Below, piece by piece: positions 1 through 7,780 of a stretch of DNA of 40,892 nucleotides. Numbering within the stretch: the first letter of the stretch is position 1; each line of letters begins with the position of its first letter. The notes below the pieces were generated by a model. The model ran no database searches. It worked only from the letters and a program-made list of their open reading frames with translations, and was not told the DNA's origin. This DNA comes from JAHBXL01 sp038247555 (lineage in GTDB: Bacteria > Planctomycetota > Phycisphaerae > Phycisphaerales > UBA1924): positions 1-40,892 of the forward strand of contig JBBRUT010000016.1 of NCBI GenBank assembly GCA_038247555.1. The letters run 5' to 3'. The position numbers and the translations under genes were made by a program.

Positions 1-810
1 AACATGGGCGAGTGCTGGGCCCGCGGCGTGGCGACGATCATGATCTTGGGCGACACCTGCACGCGTGCGTGCGGCTTCTGCAACGTGAAGACCGGTCGCC
101 CGCCGACGCTCGATACCGATGAGCCGCGGCGGGTGGCGGACAGTTTGAAGCTCATGTACGAGGGCGCCAAGCTCAAGCACATCGTCATTACCAGCGTCAA
201 TCGCGATGAACTCCGGGATGGGGGCGCGGCGATCTGGGCAGAGACGATCGTTCGCTCGCGGGAGCTTTGCCCGGGCATGTCGATCGAGGTGCTGATCCCG
301 GACTTTCAGGGAGACTGGGATGCGCTGCAACTGGTGATCGATGCGAAGCCGCACATCATCAACCACAATCTGGAGACGGTGCGGCGGAACTACCCGGCCG
401 TTCGCCCCAGCGCCAAGTTCGAGCGGTCGGTTGAGCTGCTTAAGCGTGTGAAGGCGACGGGGATGGTCGCCAAAACAGGCATCATGGTGGGCATTGGCGA
501 GCGCGATGAAGAGATCGCGGATTTAATGGAGTTTGTGCAGCGGAACACGACGGTGACGGGACGCGATGGCGATCCCGATTCCTGCGACATTCTTACCATC
601 GGCCAGTATCTTCAGCCGACCCGTAATCACTTGCCGGTGGACCGATGGGTGAAGCCGGAGCAGTTCGCCGCGTTCAAGGATGCGGGCCTCGCGGCGGGTT
701 TCAAGGTTGTCGAATCGGGGCCGATGGTCCGGTCGAGCTATCACGCGGATCATCAGGCGGATGTGCTGAGCACGATCGAGGAAGAACGTACGCGGCGGAG
801 GGCGCGGTAG
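1..810 (+). CDS. lipA: Lipoyl synthase, 5' end cut off by the window
   Basis: LipA is a radical-SAM enzyme that inserts two sulfurs into protein-bound octanoyl groups to make lipoate for the 2-oxoacid dehydrogenases and the glycine cleavage system. The frame is open from base 1 (N-M-G-E-C-W), matching the end of the auxiliary-cluster motif; the two earlier cysteines of that cluster lie upstream of the window. The radical-SAM cluster motif CTRACGFC follows the MILGD stretch. The C-terminal VRSSY segment contains the serine that ligates the auxiliary cluster. The visible part is 269 codons, so only a short N-terminus is missing. The ATG at base 4 is internal, not the start. An HD-GYP gene begins 8 bp after the stop and may be cotranscribed. 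Confidence 0.95.
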   Translation, partial: NMGECWARGVATIMILGDTCTRACGFCNVKTGRPPTLDTDEPRRVADSLKLMYEGAKLKHIVITSVNRDELRDGGAAIWAETIVRSRELCPGMSIEVLIPDFQGDWDALQLVIDAKPHIINHNLETVRRNYPAVRPSAKFERSVELLKRVKATGMVAKTGIMVGIGERDEEIADLMEFVQRNTTVTGRDGDPDSCDILTIGQYLQPTRNHLPVDRWVKPEQFAAFKDAGLAAGFKVVESGPMVRSSYHADHQADVLSTIEEERTRRRAR

Positions 811-818
811 TACACGCC

Positions 819-1481
819 ATGACTCCGGACGTGATTCATTCCCTTGTCAAACAGCTCGAGCACAAGGATGGCGCCACCGCCGCGCACACCTGGCGTGTGG
901 TGCTCTATACCCGCGCGATGGCCGAGCACTTCGGGCTGGATCCGAAGATGATTGAGCGGCTCTCGATCGCCGCGGCGGTGCACGATGTCGGCAAGCTGGA
1001 TGTGCCGGATTCCATCTTGAAGAAGCCCGGCCCGCTCTCGCCCGCGGAGTGGGCGGTCATGAAGCAGCACACGGTGTGGGGGCAGGCGAGGCTGCGGGCC
1101 GCGGGCATCGAGGATCAACTGGTGCTCGACTTCGTCCGCTCGCATCACGAGCGGTCCGATGGCAGCGGCTACCCCGATGGCCTCGTGCAGGAACAGATCG
1201 CCAACGGGCCGAGGTACTTCTCGGTGATCGATTCGTTTGATGCGATGACCAGCGTCCGGCCGTACCGGGCGGAGGTGGGGGTCGCGGCGGCGGAGCAGGC
1301 GATCCGCGAGCTGCTCTCCGAGCGCGGGACGCGGTACTGCGTGGAATGTGTCGACGCGTTTGTAGCGCTCTACAGGACCGGCCGCATCGGCTGGGTGCTG
1401 GAGTACTTCAACGATCGGTGTGGGCTGCCGGCCTTCGGGCTGGATCAGGCCGCGGTCGCGAGGTCATCGTTCAGCCGATAG
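819..1481 (+). CDS. Standalone HD-GYP domain protein (probable cyclic-di-nucleotide phosphodiesterase)
   Basis: This 220-residue protein is essentially one HD-GYP domain. HD-GYP proteins hydrolyse cyclic di-GMP (some act on cGAMP) with a two- or three-metal site. Visible motifs are HDVGK (His55-Asp56), the SHHERSDGSGYPDG segment with GYP at residues 117-119, and the downstream VIDSFDAMTSVRPYR helix, all close to the family consensus. There is no receiver, PAS or membrane domain, so its input signal is not in the same polypeptide. The frame is open further upstream inside lipA, but the ATG 8 bp after the lipA stop gives the expected domain boundary and was chosen. Being alone with lipA is unusual for a signalling enzyme. 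Confidence 0.85.
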   Translation: MTPDVIHSLVKQLEHKDGATAAHTWRVVLYTRAMAEHFGLDPKMIERLSIAAAVHDVGKLDVPDSILKKPGPLSPAEWAVMKQHTVWGQARLRAAGIEDQLVLDFVRSHHERSDGSGYPDGLVQEQIANGPRYFSVIDSFDAMTSVRPYRAEVGVAAAEQAIRELLSERGTRYCVECVDAFVALYRTGRIGWVLEYFNDRCGLPAFGLDQAAVARSSFSR

Positions 1482-1490
1482 GCCGAGCGA

Positions 1491-1643
1491 TTACTGCATC
1501 TTGTCGGCGACGTTCAGGGAACGGCCCATGCGACGCTTGGCGTTCATGATCTTGCGGCCGGCCTTGGTCTTCATCCGGGCGCGGAATCCGCACTTGCGCT
1601 TGCGCTTGATGCGGCTGATCCGCTTCTCGTAATGCATACCCAT
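1491..1643 (-). CDS. rpmH: Ribosomal protein bL34 (50 aa)
   Basis: A 50-residue, very basic protein read on the minus strand. The core KRKRKCGFRARMKTKAGRK followed by IMNAKRRMGRSL matches bL34, whose consensus is a KRKR-xHGFRARM-xTKxGRK helix followed by an RRxKGR tail. bL34 sits on domain III of 23S rRNA in the large subunit. The first ATG (1641-1643 complement) has a GGAGG ribosome-binding site about 9 nt upstream, so it was preferred to a second ATG two codons later. The C-terminal tail (NVADKMQ) is longer and less basic than usual. In most bacteria rpmH is followed by rnpA and lies next to dnaA. Here neither is adjacent: rnpA is not seen and dnaA is 29 kb away. Confidence 0.88.
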   Translation of the reverse strand: MGMHYEKRISRIKRKRKCGFRARMKTKAGRKIMNAKRRMGRSLNVADKMQ

Positions 1644-1974
1644 GGGCGACGACCTCCGGCTTCAAAGTTTGGGGCGGGGAGTCTAGGCCGGGTTTTCAAC
1701 CGTTTCTGCAAATCCGCGCGATGTGGAGAGCAGGAAGAGTTGGGCGAAGGCCGATCTTGGTGTTAGACTGTGTCGGGCGTGCCTCGTGCAGGCCGCAAAG
1801 ACAGGGTGGAGGGGGTTCGGGGCCGGTCGGGAGCGATTGCTCACCGATCGCCAGCGGGTGCGTCCGATAACGTATCCATCTGGCGGGCGGCGAGCAGGCG
1901 CACCCCTCGGCGAGAGGGTTCGATTGTCTCCCCAGGCCGCGCGGCGGGCACGCCCGCGCAGGTCTGGGCCAGGG
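1644..1974. promoter_or_regulatory. Intergenic region between rpmH and rnc; structured rnc leader candidate
   Basis: This 331-bp gap separates divergent rpmH (minus) and rnc (plus). Near rpmH lies its GGAGG ribosome-binding site (about 1654-1658). The half next to rnc contains short perfect hairpins: GCGAT/ATCGC at 1833-1851, CCCTC/GAGGG at 1904-1918 and GCGGG/CCCGC at 1944-1957, the last close to the rnc start. The rnc frame is open through most of the gap but shows no domain-like sequence. No tRNA, SRP, RNase P or tmRNA signature was found. A structured leader would fit RNase III autoregulation, known for E. coli rnc, but this is inference. Confidence 0.35.
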
Positions 1975-2727
1975 ATGTGTGCGCTGATGCCGCTTGAAGA
2001 CCGCCTCGAACGAGTCCAGGAGATCCTGGGTCACCAGTTCACGGATCACTCGCTGCTCGAGACCGCGCTGACGCATGCGTCGCTGACCGACAGCCGGCTC
2101 AACTCCAACGAACGCATGGAGTTCCTGGGGGATGCGGTGCTGGGGCTGGTTTGCTGCGAACAGATCTTCGCGCAGTTTCCTGAACTGCTTGAAGGTGAGA
2201 TGACCAAGATCAAGTCGCTGGTGGTCAGCCGCGCCAACTGCGCGGCGATGGCGCGGAGGCTCGGGCTCGACACCTTGCTGATGCTCGGCAAGGGGATGCA
2301 GCAGCACCGAGAGCTGCCGCAGTCGCTCGCCGCGGGAACGATGGAATCGGTGATCGCGGCGATCTTTCTGGACCGGGGCATGGATCACGCGCGAGCGTTT
2401 TTGCGGCCCTTGCTGGGGCCGGTGATCGCCTCGGCGTATGCCAGCGGGCACCAGGATAACTACAAGTCGCTGCTTCAGCAGCATGCGCAGCAGCGTTTTC
2501 AGGAGACGGCGGACTACGTGGTGCTTGACGAGAAGGGGCCGGATCATTCCAAGGCGTTTGAGCTGTGTGTGGAGATCGCGGGGCGGCGCTTCCCCGCGTG
2601 CTGGGGCGCGAGCAAGAAGCAGGCCGAGCAGATGGCGGCGCTGGCCGCGCTGACGGAACTGGGGGTCACGCAGCAGGATGCGGAGGGAAGAATCCAGCTT
2701 GTGCGTGCGGGCGGCCCCGCGGCGTGA
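1975..2727 (+). CDS. rnc: Ribonuclease III
   Basis: RNase III cleaves double-stranded RNA, including the rRNA precursor. The signature NSNERMEFLGDAVLGLV covers residues 43-59 and includes the catalytic Glu49 and Asp53. A C-terminal double-stranded-RNA-binding domain begins near the DNYKSLLQQ segment and ends with GASKKQAEQMAALAAL. The length (250 aa) is close to the usual 220-250. The start is the ATG of MCALMPLED; another in-frame ATG is 4 codons later and cannot be excluded. The open frame extends 84 codons upstream without recognisable content. At the position of the E. coli Asp114 metal ligand (ADTVEA) this protein appears to read AGTMES, giving Gly121, while the Glu117 equivalent (Glu124) is kept. 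Confidence 0.95.
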   Translation: MCALMPLEDRLERVQEILGHQFTDHSLLETALTHASLTDSRLNSNERMEFLGDAVLGLVCCEQIFAQFPELLEGEMTKIKSLVVSRANCAAMARRLGLDTLLMLGKGMQQHRELPQSLAAGTMESVIAAIFLDRGMDHARAFLRPLLGPVIASAYASGHQDNYKSLLQQHAQQRFQETADYVVLDEKGPDHSKAFELCVEIAGRRFPACWGASKKQAEQMAALAALTELGVTQQDAEGRIQLVRAGGPAA

Positions 2728-2793
2728 GGACTGGGAACCATCGAGCGGATCTGCGTGAGGAACGGCTGGCGGGTGTCATCGAGATGAATGAAA

Positions 2794-2823
2794 AAGACCC
2801 CCGCCCTTGCGAGCGGGGGTCTT
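2794..2823 (-). terminator. Rho-independent terminator of the 2876-4399 gene
   Basis: An 11-bp perfect stem (AAGACCCCCGC / GCGGGGGTCTT) with an 8-nt loop. On the minus strand the stem is followed by a T run (TCTTTTT), so it terminates the dockerin-tailed gene ending at 2876. It may also slow plus-strand transcription leaving rnc, but there is no good T tract on that side. Confidence 0.85.
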
Positions 2824-2875
2824 GCGTTGTGGAGAAGGCAGGTTCAGTTCCGACGCTCAAGGTCGGAAGAAGGGA

Positions 2876-4399
2876 TCAGCAGGGGCCGGTGCCGTGGGCG
2901 AACCAGGCGGTCAGGAAGGCGAAGATCGCCGGCACGCCCGCGGTGCCGCCGAAGTTGACCGCATCGGGGTCTTCGGCGAACCATGAGGACAGGAAGGCGA
3001 AGAGGTCGGGGACGCCGACGGCGCCGTCGCCATCCCAGTCGGCAACGCAGGGCTCGCCCACGGGGGCGGAGGGGCCGACGATGCGGGCCTCGAAGTTCGC
3101 GGGCTCGCCGGCCGCGGCGGGACGCCACAGGCCAACCGTGGACGTGCTGTCGGTCGGGGGGGTGTTGGCGACAAAGCGGAAGTTATACGTCGTGCCCCAG
3201 CGGAGCGCGTTGGCGTTGAGGTTCACGCCGAAGGATTCGGTCGCCCAGCCAACCTTGTTGCCGGAGGTGTCCGTCGCCCAGTCGGTGCCGCTGCGGCTGA
3301 CATTGCCCTCGCCGTCGCCGTTGCGGTAATCGACATCGTGGAAGCCGATGTCCGTGACGACCACGCCCGCGGGGACGGGGACATCGAAGGAGCTGGCGGA
3401 GCGGTGGGAGCACTGATTGAAGATCGAGTACTCGTAGTGCCAGGTGCCGTTGCCCAGGTCGTACGCACGCGACGAAACGATGTACTTGCCTTCGCCCTTG
3501 TAGGGATCGGAGGCGATGGGAGTGGCGTTCGGGACGATGACCGAGTCCTGGAGGACCTGGGGATCGATGAGCGGCCAAGCCTCTACGGAGGCCTTCTGCC
3601 GGTTCATGGCCACCAGACCGGGTCCGGGGTTCGCGGTGATCAGGTTGGCGGTGAAGTTCGTCGGACCGCCAACGATGGTCATCCAGCGGTACGAGGAGTT
3701 GTTGAACTTGTTGCCCGCGGCGGCGTCATCCGGGGTGACGTACTGGGATTCGCCGAAGTGGCGAACGGCGGTGCCCATGGAGCCTGCCTGGCCGAACCAG
3801 GGGGCGGTGTTGGAGGAGACGGTGTCGGCAGTATTGAACTGGAGACGACGGGCCGTCTCGCCGGAATAGGCGGGGTTGGCCGGGGGATAGTTGAAGAAGC
3901 CGGTGCTGGCGTTGACTTGCCACTTGGGGCCGGCGCTGCTCTGGGTGCCGTTGCGGGCGGCGGTGTAGGGGTCGGAGCAGCCGATGCCCAGACGCGTGCC
4001 GTTGGTGCCCTGGCAGGAATTACAGCAGAGATTCTGAGAAAGTGCAAAGAAGCCGTGCTTCAACCAGGACTGGCCGATCTGCTCGAACGTCGCGTAGTTG
4101 CCAAACTCGCGGTACTGGTACAGGTTGCCGCCAATGACCGGGTGCTGGTTGTTGCCCGAGATCCAGAGCAACTGAGCGTTACCGATATTGCAGGATGTCG
4201 TGCCCAGGGAGGTTGCATCGATCCCACCGCTGGCGGTGTAGTTCGGAAGGCCGGTGTACGAACCGCCGGACACCTGAACATCACCGACGATCACGTCGGG
4301 GCCAATGGAGGTCTGGCACTGACCACTCGCGAATCCCGCGGCCATTGCAAGCGTCGCGGCGGCCGTGACCAAGCCCAGTTTCTTGCCGTTCTCTTTCAT
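2876..4399 (-). CDS. Secreted protein with C-terminal dockerin/EF-hand-like module
   Basis: A 507-residue exported protein of unknown function. It begins with MKENGKKLGLVTAAATLAMA and a small-residue cleavage region (AAGFASGQC), a clear signal peptide; an AGAGGT ribosome-binding site lies just upstream of the start. The body is rich in Gly, Asn, Ser and aromatics, as in extracellular beta-sandwich proteins. It contains a Cys cluster (NLCCNSCQG) and a segment around YSIFNQCSHRSASSFDVPVP resembling a carbohydrate- or matrix-type beta domain. The last ~55 residues are two halves of a dockerin-like unit: DWDGDGAVGVPDLFAFLSSW, then a second half ending FAFLTAWFAHGTGPC in which the calcium-ligand positions are degraded (NFGGTAG). 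Two other genes here (7781-12757 and 21577-22611) end the same way, which suggests common surface anchoring or sorting. Confidence 0.85.
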   Translation of the reverse strand: MKENGKKLGLVTAAATLAMAAGFASGQCQTSIGPDVIVGDVQVSGGSYTGLPNYTASGGIDATSLGTTSCNIGNAQLLWISGNNQHPVIGGNLYQYREFGNYATFEQIGQSWLKHGFFALSQNLCCNSCQGTNGTRLGIGCSDPYTAARNGTQSSAGPKWQVNASTGFFNYPPANPAYSGETARRLQFNTADTVSSNTAPWFGQAGSMGTAVRHFGESQYVTPDDAAAGNKFNNSSYRWMTIVGGPTNFTANLITANPGPGLVAMNRQKASVEAWPLIDPQVLQDSVIVPNATPIASDPYKGEGKYIVSSRAYDLGNGTWHYEYSIFNQCSHRSASSFDVPVPAGVVVTDIGFHDVDYRNGDGEGNVSRSGTDWATDTSGNKVGWATESFGVNLNANALRWGTTYNFRFVANTPPTDSTSTVGLWRPAAAGEPANFEARIVGPSAPVGEPCVADWDGDGAVGVPDLFAFLSSWFAEDPDAVNFGGTAGVPAIFAFLTAWFAHGTGPC

Positions 4400-4765
4400 C
4401 GTGTGTTACCTCTTCTTCTGTTCGAACTGACGGACCTCTTCACAACGCATCAATCGCCCCACTGCGGGGTCGAAGATTTCAAATTTGAACGAGGCGGTTT
4501 TGCGCCAGCCATTCCGCCGAGCAGCGTCGGAAATCGGAAGCACCTGGGCCCAACGGCCTCGCGAACCATCAACTCCTGCACGGACGAGGCAAACAGCGGC
4601 GCGAATGGCCGGTTGCAGACTTCCGTTATACGACTGCCAAATGAATACGGATGCAAACATACCCATCCGTAGTCTTCAACATACAGGATCGACTGCCGTG
4701 TCGCTAGTGATCCACCCAGTATTTTAGGGGATGCCCTCGCAGCATCGGGTGAATTGCGTGCAATC
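4400..4765. promoter_or_regulatory. Intergenic region upstream of the 2876-4399 gene
   Basis: A 366-bp region between the start of the dockerin-tailed gene (minus) and the end of the PAD-like gene (minus). The frames open here look like chance. It is less GC-rich than its neighbours. Read on the minus strand, about 4655-4695 carries GATCCTGTATGTTGA followed by GATGGGTATGTTTGC. A related pair of motifs lies upstream of the other large dockerin-tailed gene (about 12890-12950), so a shared promoter or operator is possible. No terminator was recognised for the PAD-like gene. Confidence 0.35.
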
Positions 4766-6826
4766 CTAACAAAAAACGGCCATCGCGCATCGTAAAGAGC
4801 CGTTCCGACGCTGGCTTTCCGCGGTTTGGATGAGCCTGATGGACCGGTCGCTGCCCGATATTGCCGATTGTGCAGGCTCGGCAATCGGGGAGAAGAATCC
4901 ACCTGAGGTTGGGATTATCGCCAATTCGCCGGCGTTGACAGCGTTCAAGGGGCAAACGCCGCGGGGGCCGGAGGTGTAGCTTGGCACAGGCTGGACCTTC
5001 CACCCTAGTGACTCCAGCCGATGACGGATGGCGATGCGGTCTGCCTCCGCCCGCTTTCGCGCGATGAGAGCGGCCGCGAGATGCCCGGGAAGTGTGTCGA
5101 CCTCCGCCAGCCCGGCGCGAGCGGCGAGGGAATCGAGGGCATCCAGAAATACCAGGAAGTTTCCGACTGCCGATTCTCCTGGGGTGTGGCCGTCCATCGT
5201 CTGCGCGAGTTCGATCGGGAACCCGCCGCGGCTGAGCAGATCGCGGCCGAGGGTGTCCAGCAGTCCGACAACAGCAGGCAGTTCCGGGGGGTCTGACTTG
5301 ATCGCGGAGAGCAGCCGATCCTGATGTGCGGCATCGAGCTTCCCTGCGTGCGTCAGCGCAAGGATCCCCGCTTCGACAATCGCTCGTTCCGCAGGTGCGC
5401 TTTCGCCCACAAAGGCGGTGATGCCTCCGGTTGTTTGACTCGTGACACAGAAGACTTCATAGTCGATGTGGTAGGACGCCGCGGGAAGCACGACGGCGAT
5501 GTCTGCACCGAGTTCCACGCGAAGAGCGTCGATTGCCTGGGGTTCGGTGAGACCCAGCGCGACGTTGCGATAGACCTCGGCCTCCCCGAGAAGCAGGATG
5601 CGCTTCCCGAGGGACACATCATTCACAACGATGGTGTTGCCACCCTGCATGTGCAGCGGGGAACGGGCCACGTGGATTCCGGCTGCGCGAAGCGATGCTG
5701 CGAGCGCGGAATCTCCGGGCACGAACGCCGCGAGTTCCTCAGCGCGCGACGCGTATCGGGGGAGAATGGCCGCGGGGAGGCGCACGCCGGCTCGCAGTAC
5801 TGTGCCCGCGCGGGCATTATCCTGAGCCCACTCTGAGACGGTGACGCTCTCGGTGATCAGGGTAATCGGGGCGGTGCGAGATCTGTCGGCGGACCACGCA
5901 GCGGCGTGCCGTGCGATGAGCGGCGCGTGGTCCTGCCTTGCGGTGAGGACGATTGGCACGGTGGGCAGGAGTTGAGCGACCTGGCGCGCAATGTCGAGCG
6001 AGCCACCATCACCGACTCCGAGCCAGTCGTCGGCGCGGGTGAGTTGGAGGCGGACAAGCAGAGGCGGCTCGCAGCCTGCATCATCGGTGGCACGGAAAGA
6101 ATCGAGGGTGGGTCGGAAGTCGAGCCGCGCGGCGGCGAGGGCCGTGCGCAGGCGGGCGGTGGGGAGGGGGCTTGCACCAATGAGCCGCACGGAGAGCCAG
6201 TTGACGCAGCCGCCCCTCGGGAAGCCCTCCGGTCCTTCCAGCTCGAGCATCGCGAGCAGATCGATGGGCAGGCCGGCCTGGTGCAGGAGTGATTCGAGCG
6301 TGTGCTCGGGCGAGGCGCGGATGAACGGGCGGAGAACGGCCGCGGCCTCAAGCGCGGTGGCGGCGAGTCCAGATTTGGCGAGCGTGCGCGCGATGAGGGC
6401 GGACGCTCGGCGGAGTTCGTATGGCGCGGATTCACCCGGCGGGGTAAGGGGGACGGGTGTGCCGTCATCGGGGAACTTGAAGCCGCGGAGAATGTCGGTG
6501 GCCTGGGGCGGAAGCGGGGCCCATCGACGATCGCGCATAGTTTCGCCGTCGATGAGGCGCACGGTTGAAGCGCTTTGGGGGGTGGTGGGCGGAGGGGGAG
6601 GTGGAGGTTGCCGCGGCGGGGCATCGCCCACGACGATGCGGTGACGCTCGTTGAAACTGGCGATGATCACGCGGTCTGCGCAGCGGCGCACAAAGTCCGC
6701 GGGCAGGTTGAGATCGGCGACAGTTCCCGCGCCAAAGGGTTGGTTGAGGATGCTGTCCCGGACTTCGCGCTCGACAGCAGTCGCGGCGGAAGGAATGGCT
6801 AGTCGTCTGGCTGCGGGCTTGGACAT
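4766..6826 (-). CDS. Protein-arginine deiminase-like (pentein-fold) enzyme
   Basis: A 686-residue protein whose C-terminal two thirds fits the pentein fold of arginine-modifying hydrolases. WAQDNARAG places Asp336, SYHIDYEV places His453 and Asp455, and GVCPLNAV places Cys625. The spacing closely matches the human PAD4 catalytic set (Asp350, His471, Asp473, Cys645), and total length is also similar (663 in PAD4). LHMQGGNTIVVND (~residue 390-402) resembles the GGN substrate segment of deiminases. PADs convert peptidyl-arginine to citrulline, usually calcium-dependent; that activity is inferred here. A poly-proline linker (about residues 115-125) separates an N-terminal region I do not recognise. 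No signal peptide is seen. The start chosen (MSKPAARR) avoids overlap with the ANTAR gene, whose stop is 61 bp upstream; an open frame extends 44 codons further. Alternative: an agmatine-deiminase-like enzyme. Confidence 0.65.
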   Translation of the reverse strand: MSKPAARRLAIPSAATAVEREVRDSILNQPFGAGTVADLNLPADFVRRCADRVIIASFNERHRIVVGDAPPRQPPPPPPPTTPQSASTVRLIDGETMRDRRWAPLPPQATDILRGFKFPDDGTPVPLTPPGESAPYELRRASALIARTLAKSGLAATALEAAAVLRPFIRASPEHTLESLLHQAGLPIDLLAMLELEGPEGFPRGGCVNWLSVRLIGASPLPTARLRTALAAARLDFRPTLDSFRATDDAGCEPPLLVRLQLTRADDWLGVGDGGSLDIARQVAQLLPTVPIVLTARQDHAPLIARHAAAWSADRSRTAPITLITESVTVSEWAQDNARAGTVLRAGVRLPAAILPRYASRAEELAAFVPGDSALAASLRAAGIHVARSPLHMQGGNTIVVNDVSLGKRILLLGEAEVYRNVALGLTEPQAIDALRVELGADIAVVLPAASYHIDYEVFCVTSQTTGGITAFVGESAPAERAIVEAGILALTHAGKLDAAHQDRLLSAIKSDPPELPAVVGLLDTLGRDLLSRGGFPIELAQTMDGHTPGESAVGNFLVFLDALDSLAARAGLAEVDTLPGHLAAALIARKRAEADRIAIRHRLESLGWKVQPVPSYTSGPRGVCPLNAVNAGELAIIPTSGGFFSPIAEPAQSAISGSDRSIRLIQTAESQRRNGSLRCAMAVFC

Positions 6827-6887
6827 GCGGCAGGGCTCGCGTGTGAGGGGAGAGTCGCCCCGCGAGCGTAGCCGCTGCGTCACGGAT

Positions 6888-7547
6888 TCAAGGAAGCTGG
6901 CCGGAGTCGATGACCATCTTGGCGACCAGAGCCAGGGACTGACGGGTCGAGCGGGCACGTTCCTGCAGCAGCTTCATGGATTCGGGCTCGCCGATCCGGC
7001 GCTTCTCGACGAGGATCCACTTGGCCTGTTCGATGAGGCGGCGCTCGTCGAGTCGTCTGCGGAGGTCCGCGGCCTCGAACGCGCTCGTGGCGTAATCAGA
7101 GAACCGCTTCCAGCCGACATCGATCGTGACGCGGAGCTGATCGGCCATAACCGGCTTGACGAGATAGCCGAAAACGCCAGCGGTTGCCGCGCCGTTGGCG
7201 TAATCACCGGTTGCGTGCGCGGAGATGATGATGGAAGGCACGGCGAGCTCGGCCAGGAGTTCGGTGGCGACAGCCAGGCCATCTTTGCCAGGCATACGGA
7301 TGTCCAGCAGTGCAAGGTCGGGGGGGCTGGTGCGGGCGAGGCGCATCGCCGCATCGCCATCGACTGCGGGGCCCAGGATGGTGTATCCCAGTTCAGTGAG
7401 CTGGGCACACAGCTGCATCGCGACGAGGTGCTCATCCTCGGCGACGAGGATTCGTTGCGGCTTCTCCGCGATCCGTTCGACTTGTGCGCGCTTGCGGGGG
7501 GCCATCGCCGGGCGTTCGCCCGGACCTGACGAAGAATTGATTGTCAT
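6888..7547 (-). CDS. ANTAR-domain response regulator
   Basis: A 219-residue two-domain regulator. Residues ~30-150 form a receiver domain: acidic pair in LVAEDEHLV, phospho-acceptor Asp82 in LALLDIRMPG, Ser/Thr in IIISAHA and Lys in YLVKPV. Residues ~155-215 form an ANTAR RNA-binding domain with the helical pattern LRRRLDERRLIEQAKWILVE typical of the AmiR/NasR class. ANTAR proteins bind paired stem-loops in leader RNAs and prevent termination when phosphorylated. The ATG at 7547 has a GAGGG-type site upstream and was preferred over an in-frame start 19 codons earlier. Its stop is 61 bp before the PAD-like gene, so the two may be one transcript. No cognate histidine kinase is in the window. 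Confidence 0.88.
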   Translation of the reverse strand: MTINSSSGPGERPAMAPRKRAQVERIAEKPQRILVAEDEHLVAMQLCAQLTELGYTILGPAVDGDAAMRLARTSPPDLALLDIRMPGKDGLAVATELLAELAVPSIIISAHATGDYANGAATAGVFGYLVKPVMADQLRVTIDVGWKRFSDYATSAFEAADLRRRLDERRLIEQAKWILVEKRRIGEPESMKLLQERARSTRQSLALVAKMVIDSGQLP

Positions 7548-7780
7548 GAGCAGGCTCACCCTCGGCTCCTTGGCCGAAACATCCAACGGCCTCGCTCGCC
7601 CCACGAACGAATTGCCTCACAAAGAAACTTACACGCTGTTCGCGGCCTCCTGGCCTGCGGCAACCGCACTGAATCGTCCTGCGACGAAAGGGCGCGACTA
7701 CGACTTATAACTGTACCGTAAAACAGTAGTTGCGTCTAGCTCAGGATGTCTGCCGCCTGTCTATCCCCTGTTGTGGCACC
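7548..7780. promoter_or_regulatory. Intergenic region between the giant surface protein and the ANTAR gene
   Basis: A 233-bp region between the stop of the giant surface-protein gene and the start of the ANTAR gene, both on the minus strand. An AT-rich patch at about 7695-7730 contains TTATAA and a weak hairpin, ACTGT/ACAGT, at 7710-7727. It could hold the ANTAR promoter reading left. No convincing terminator for the surface-protein gene would be expected on this side, since that gene ends at 7781 reading left. No gene is seen. Confidence 0.3.

Noticed and set aside
1904..1930. GGTTCGATT stretch like a tRNA T-loop
   Set aside because: The flanking 5-bp stem does not pair and no anticodon arm or acceptor stem can be built.
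3338..4672. Long plus-strand open frame (444 codons) antisense to the first dockerin-tailed gene
   Set aside because: It mirrors a GC-rich gene with signal peptide, ribosome-binding site and terminator on the other strand; the product has no domain-like sequence.
7710..7727. ACTGT/ACAGT hairpin as a terminator
   Set aside because: Five base pairs only, no T tract in either direction.
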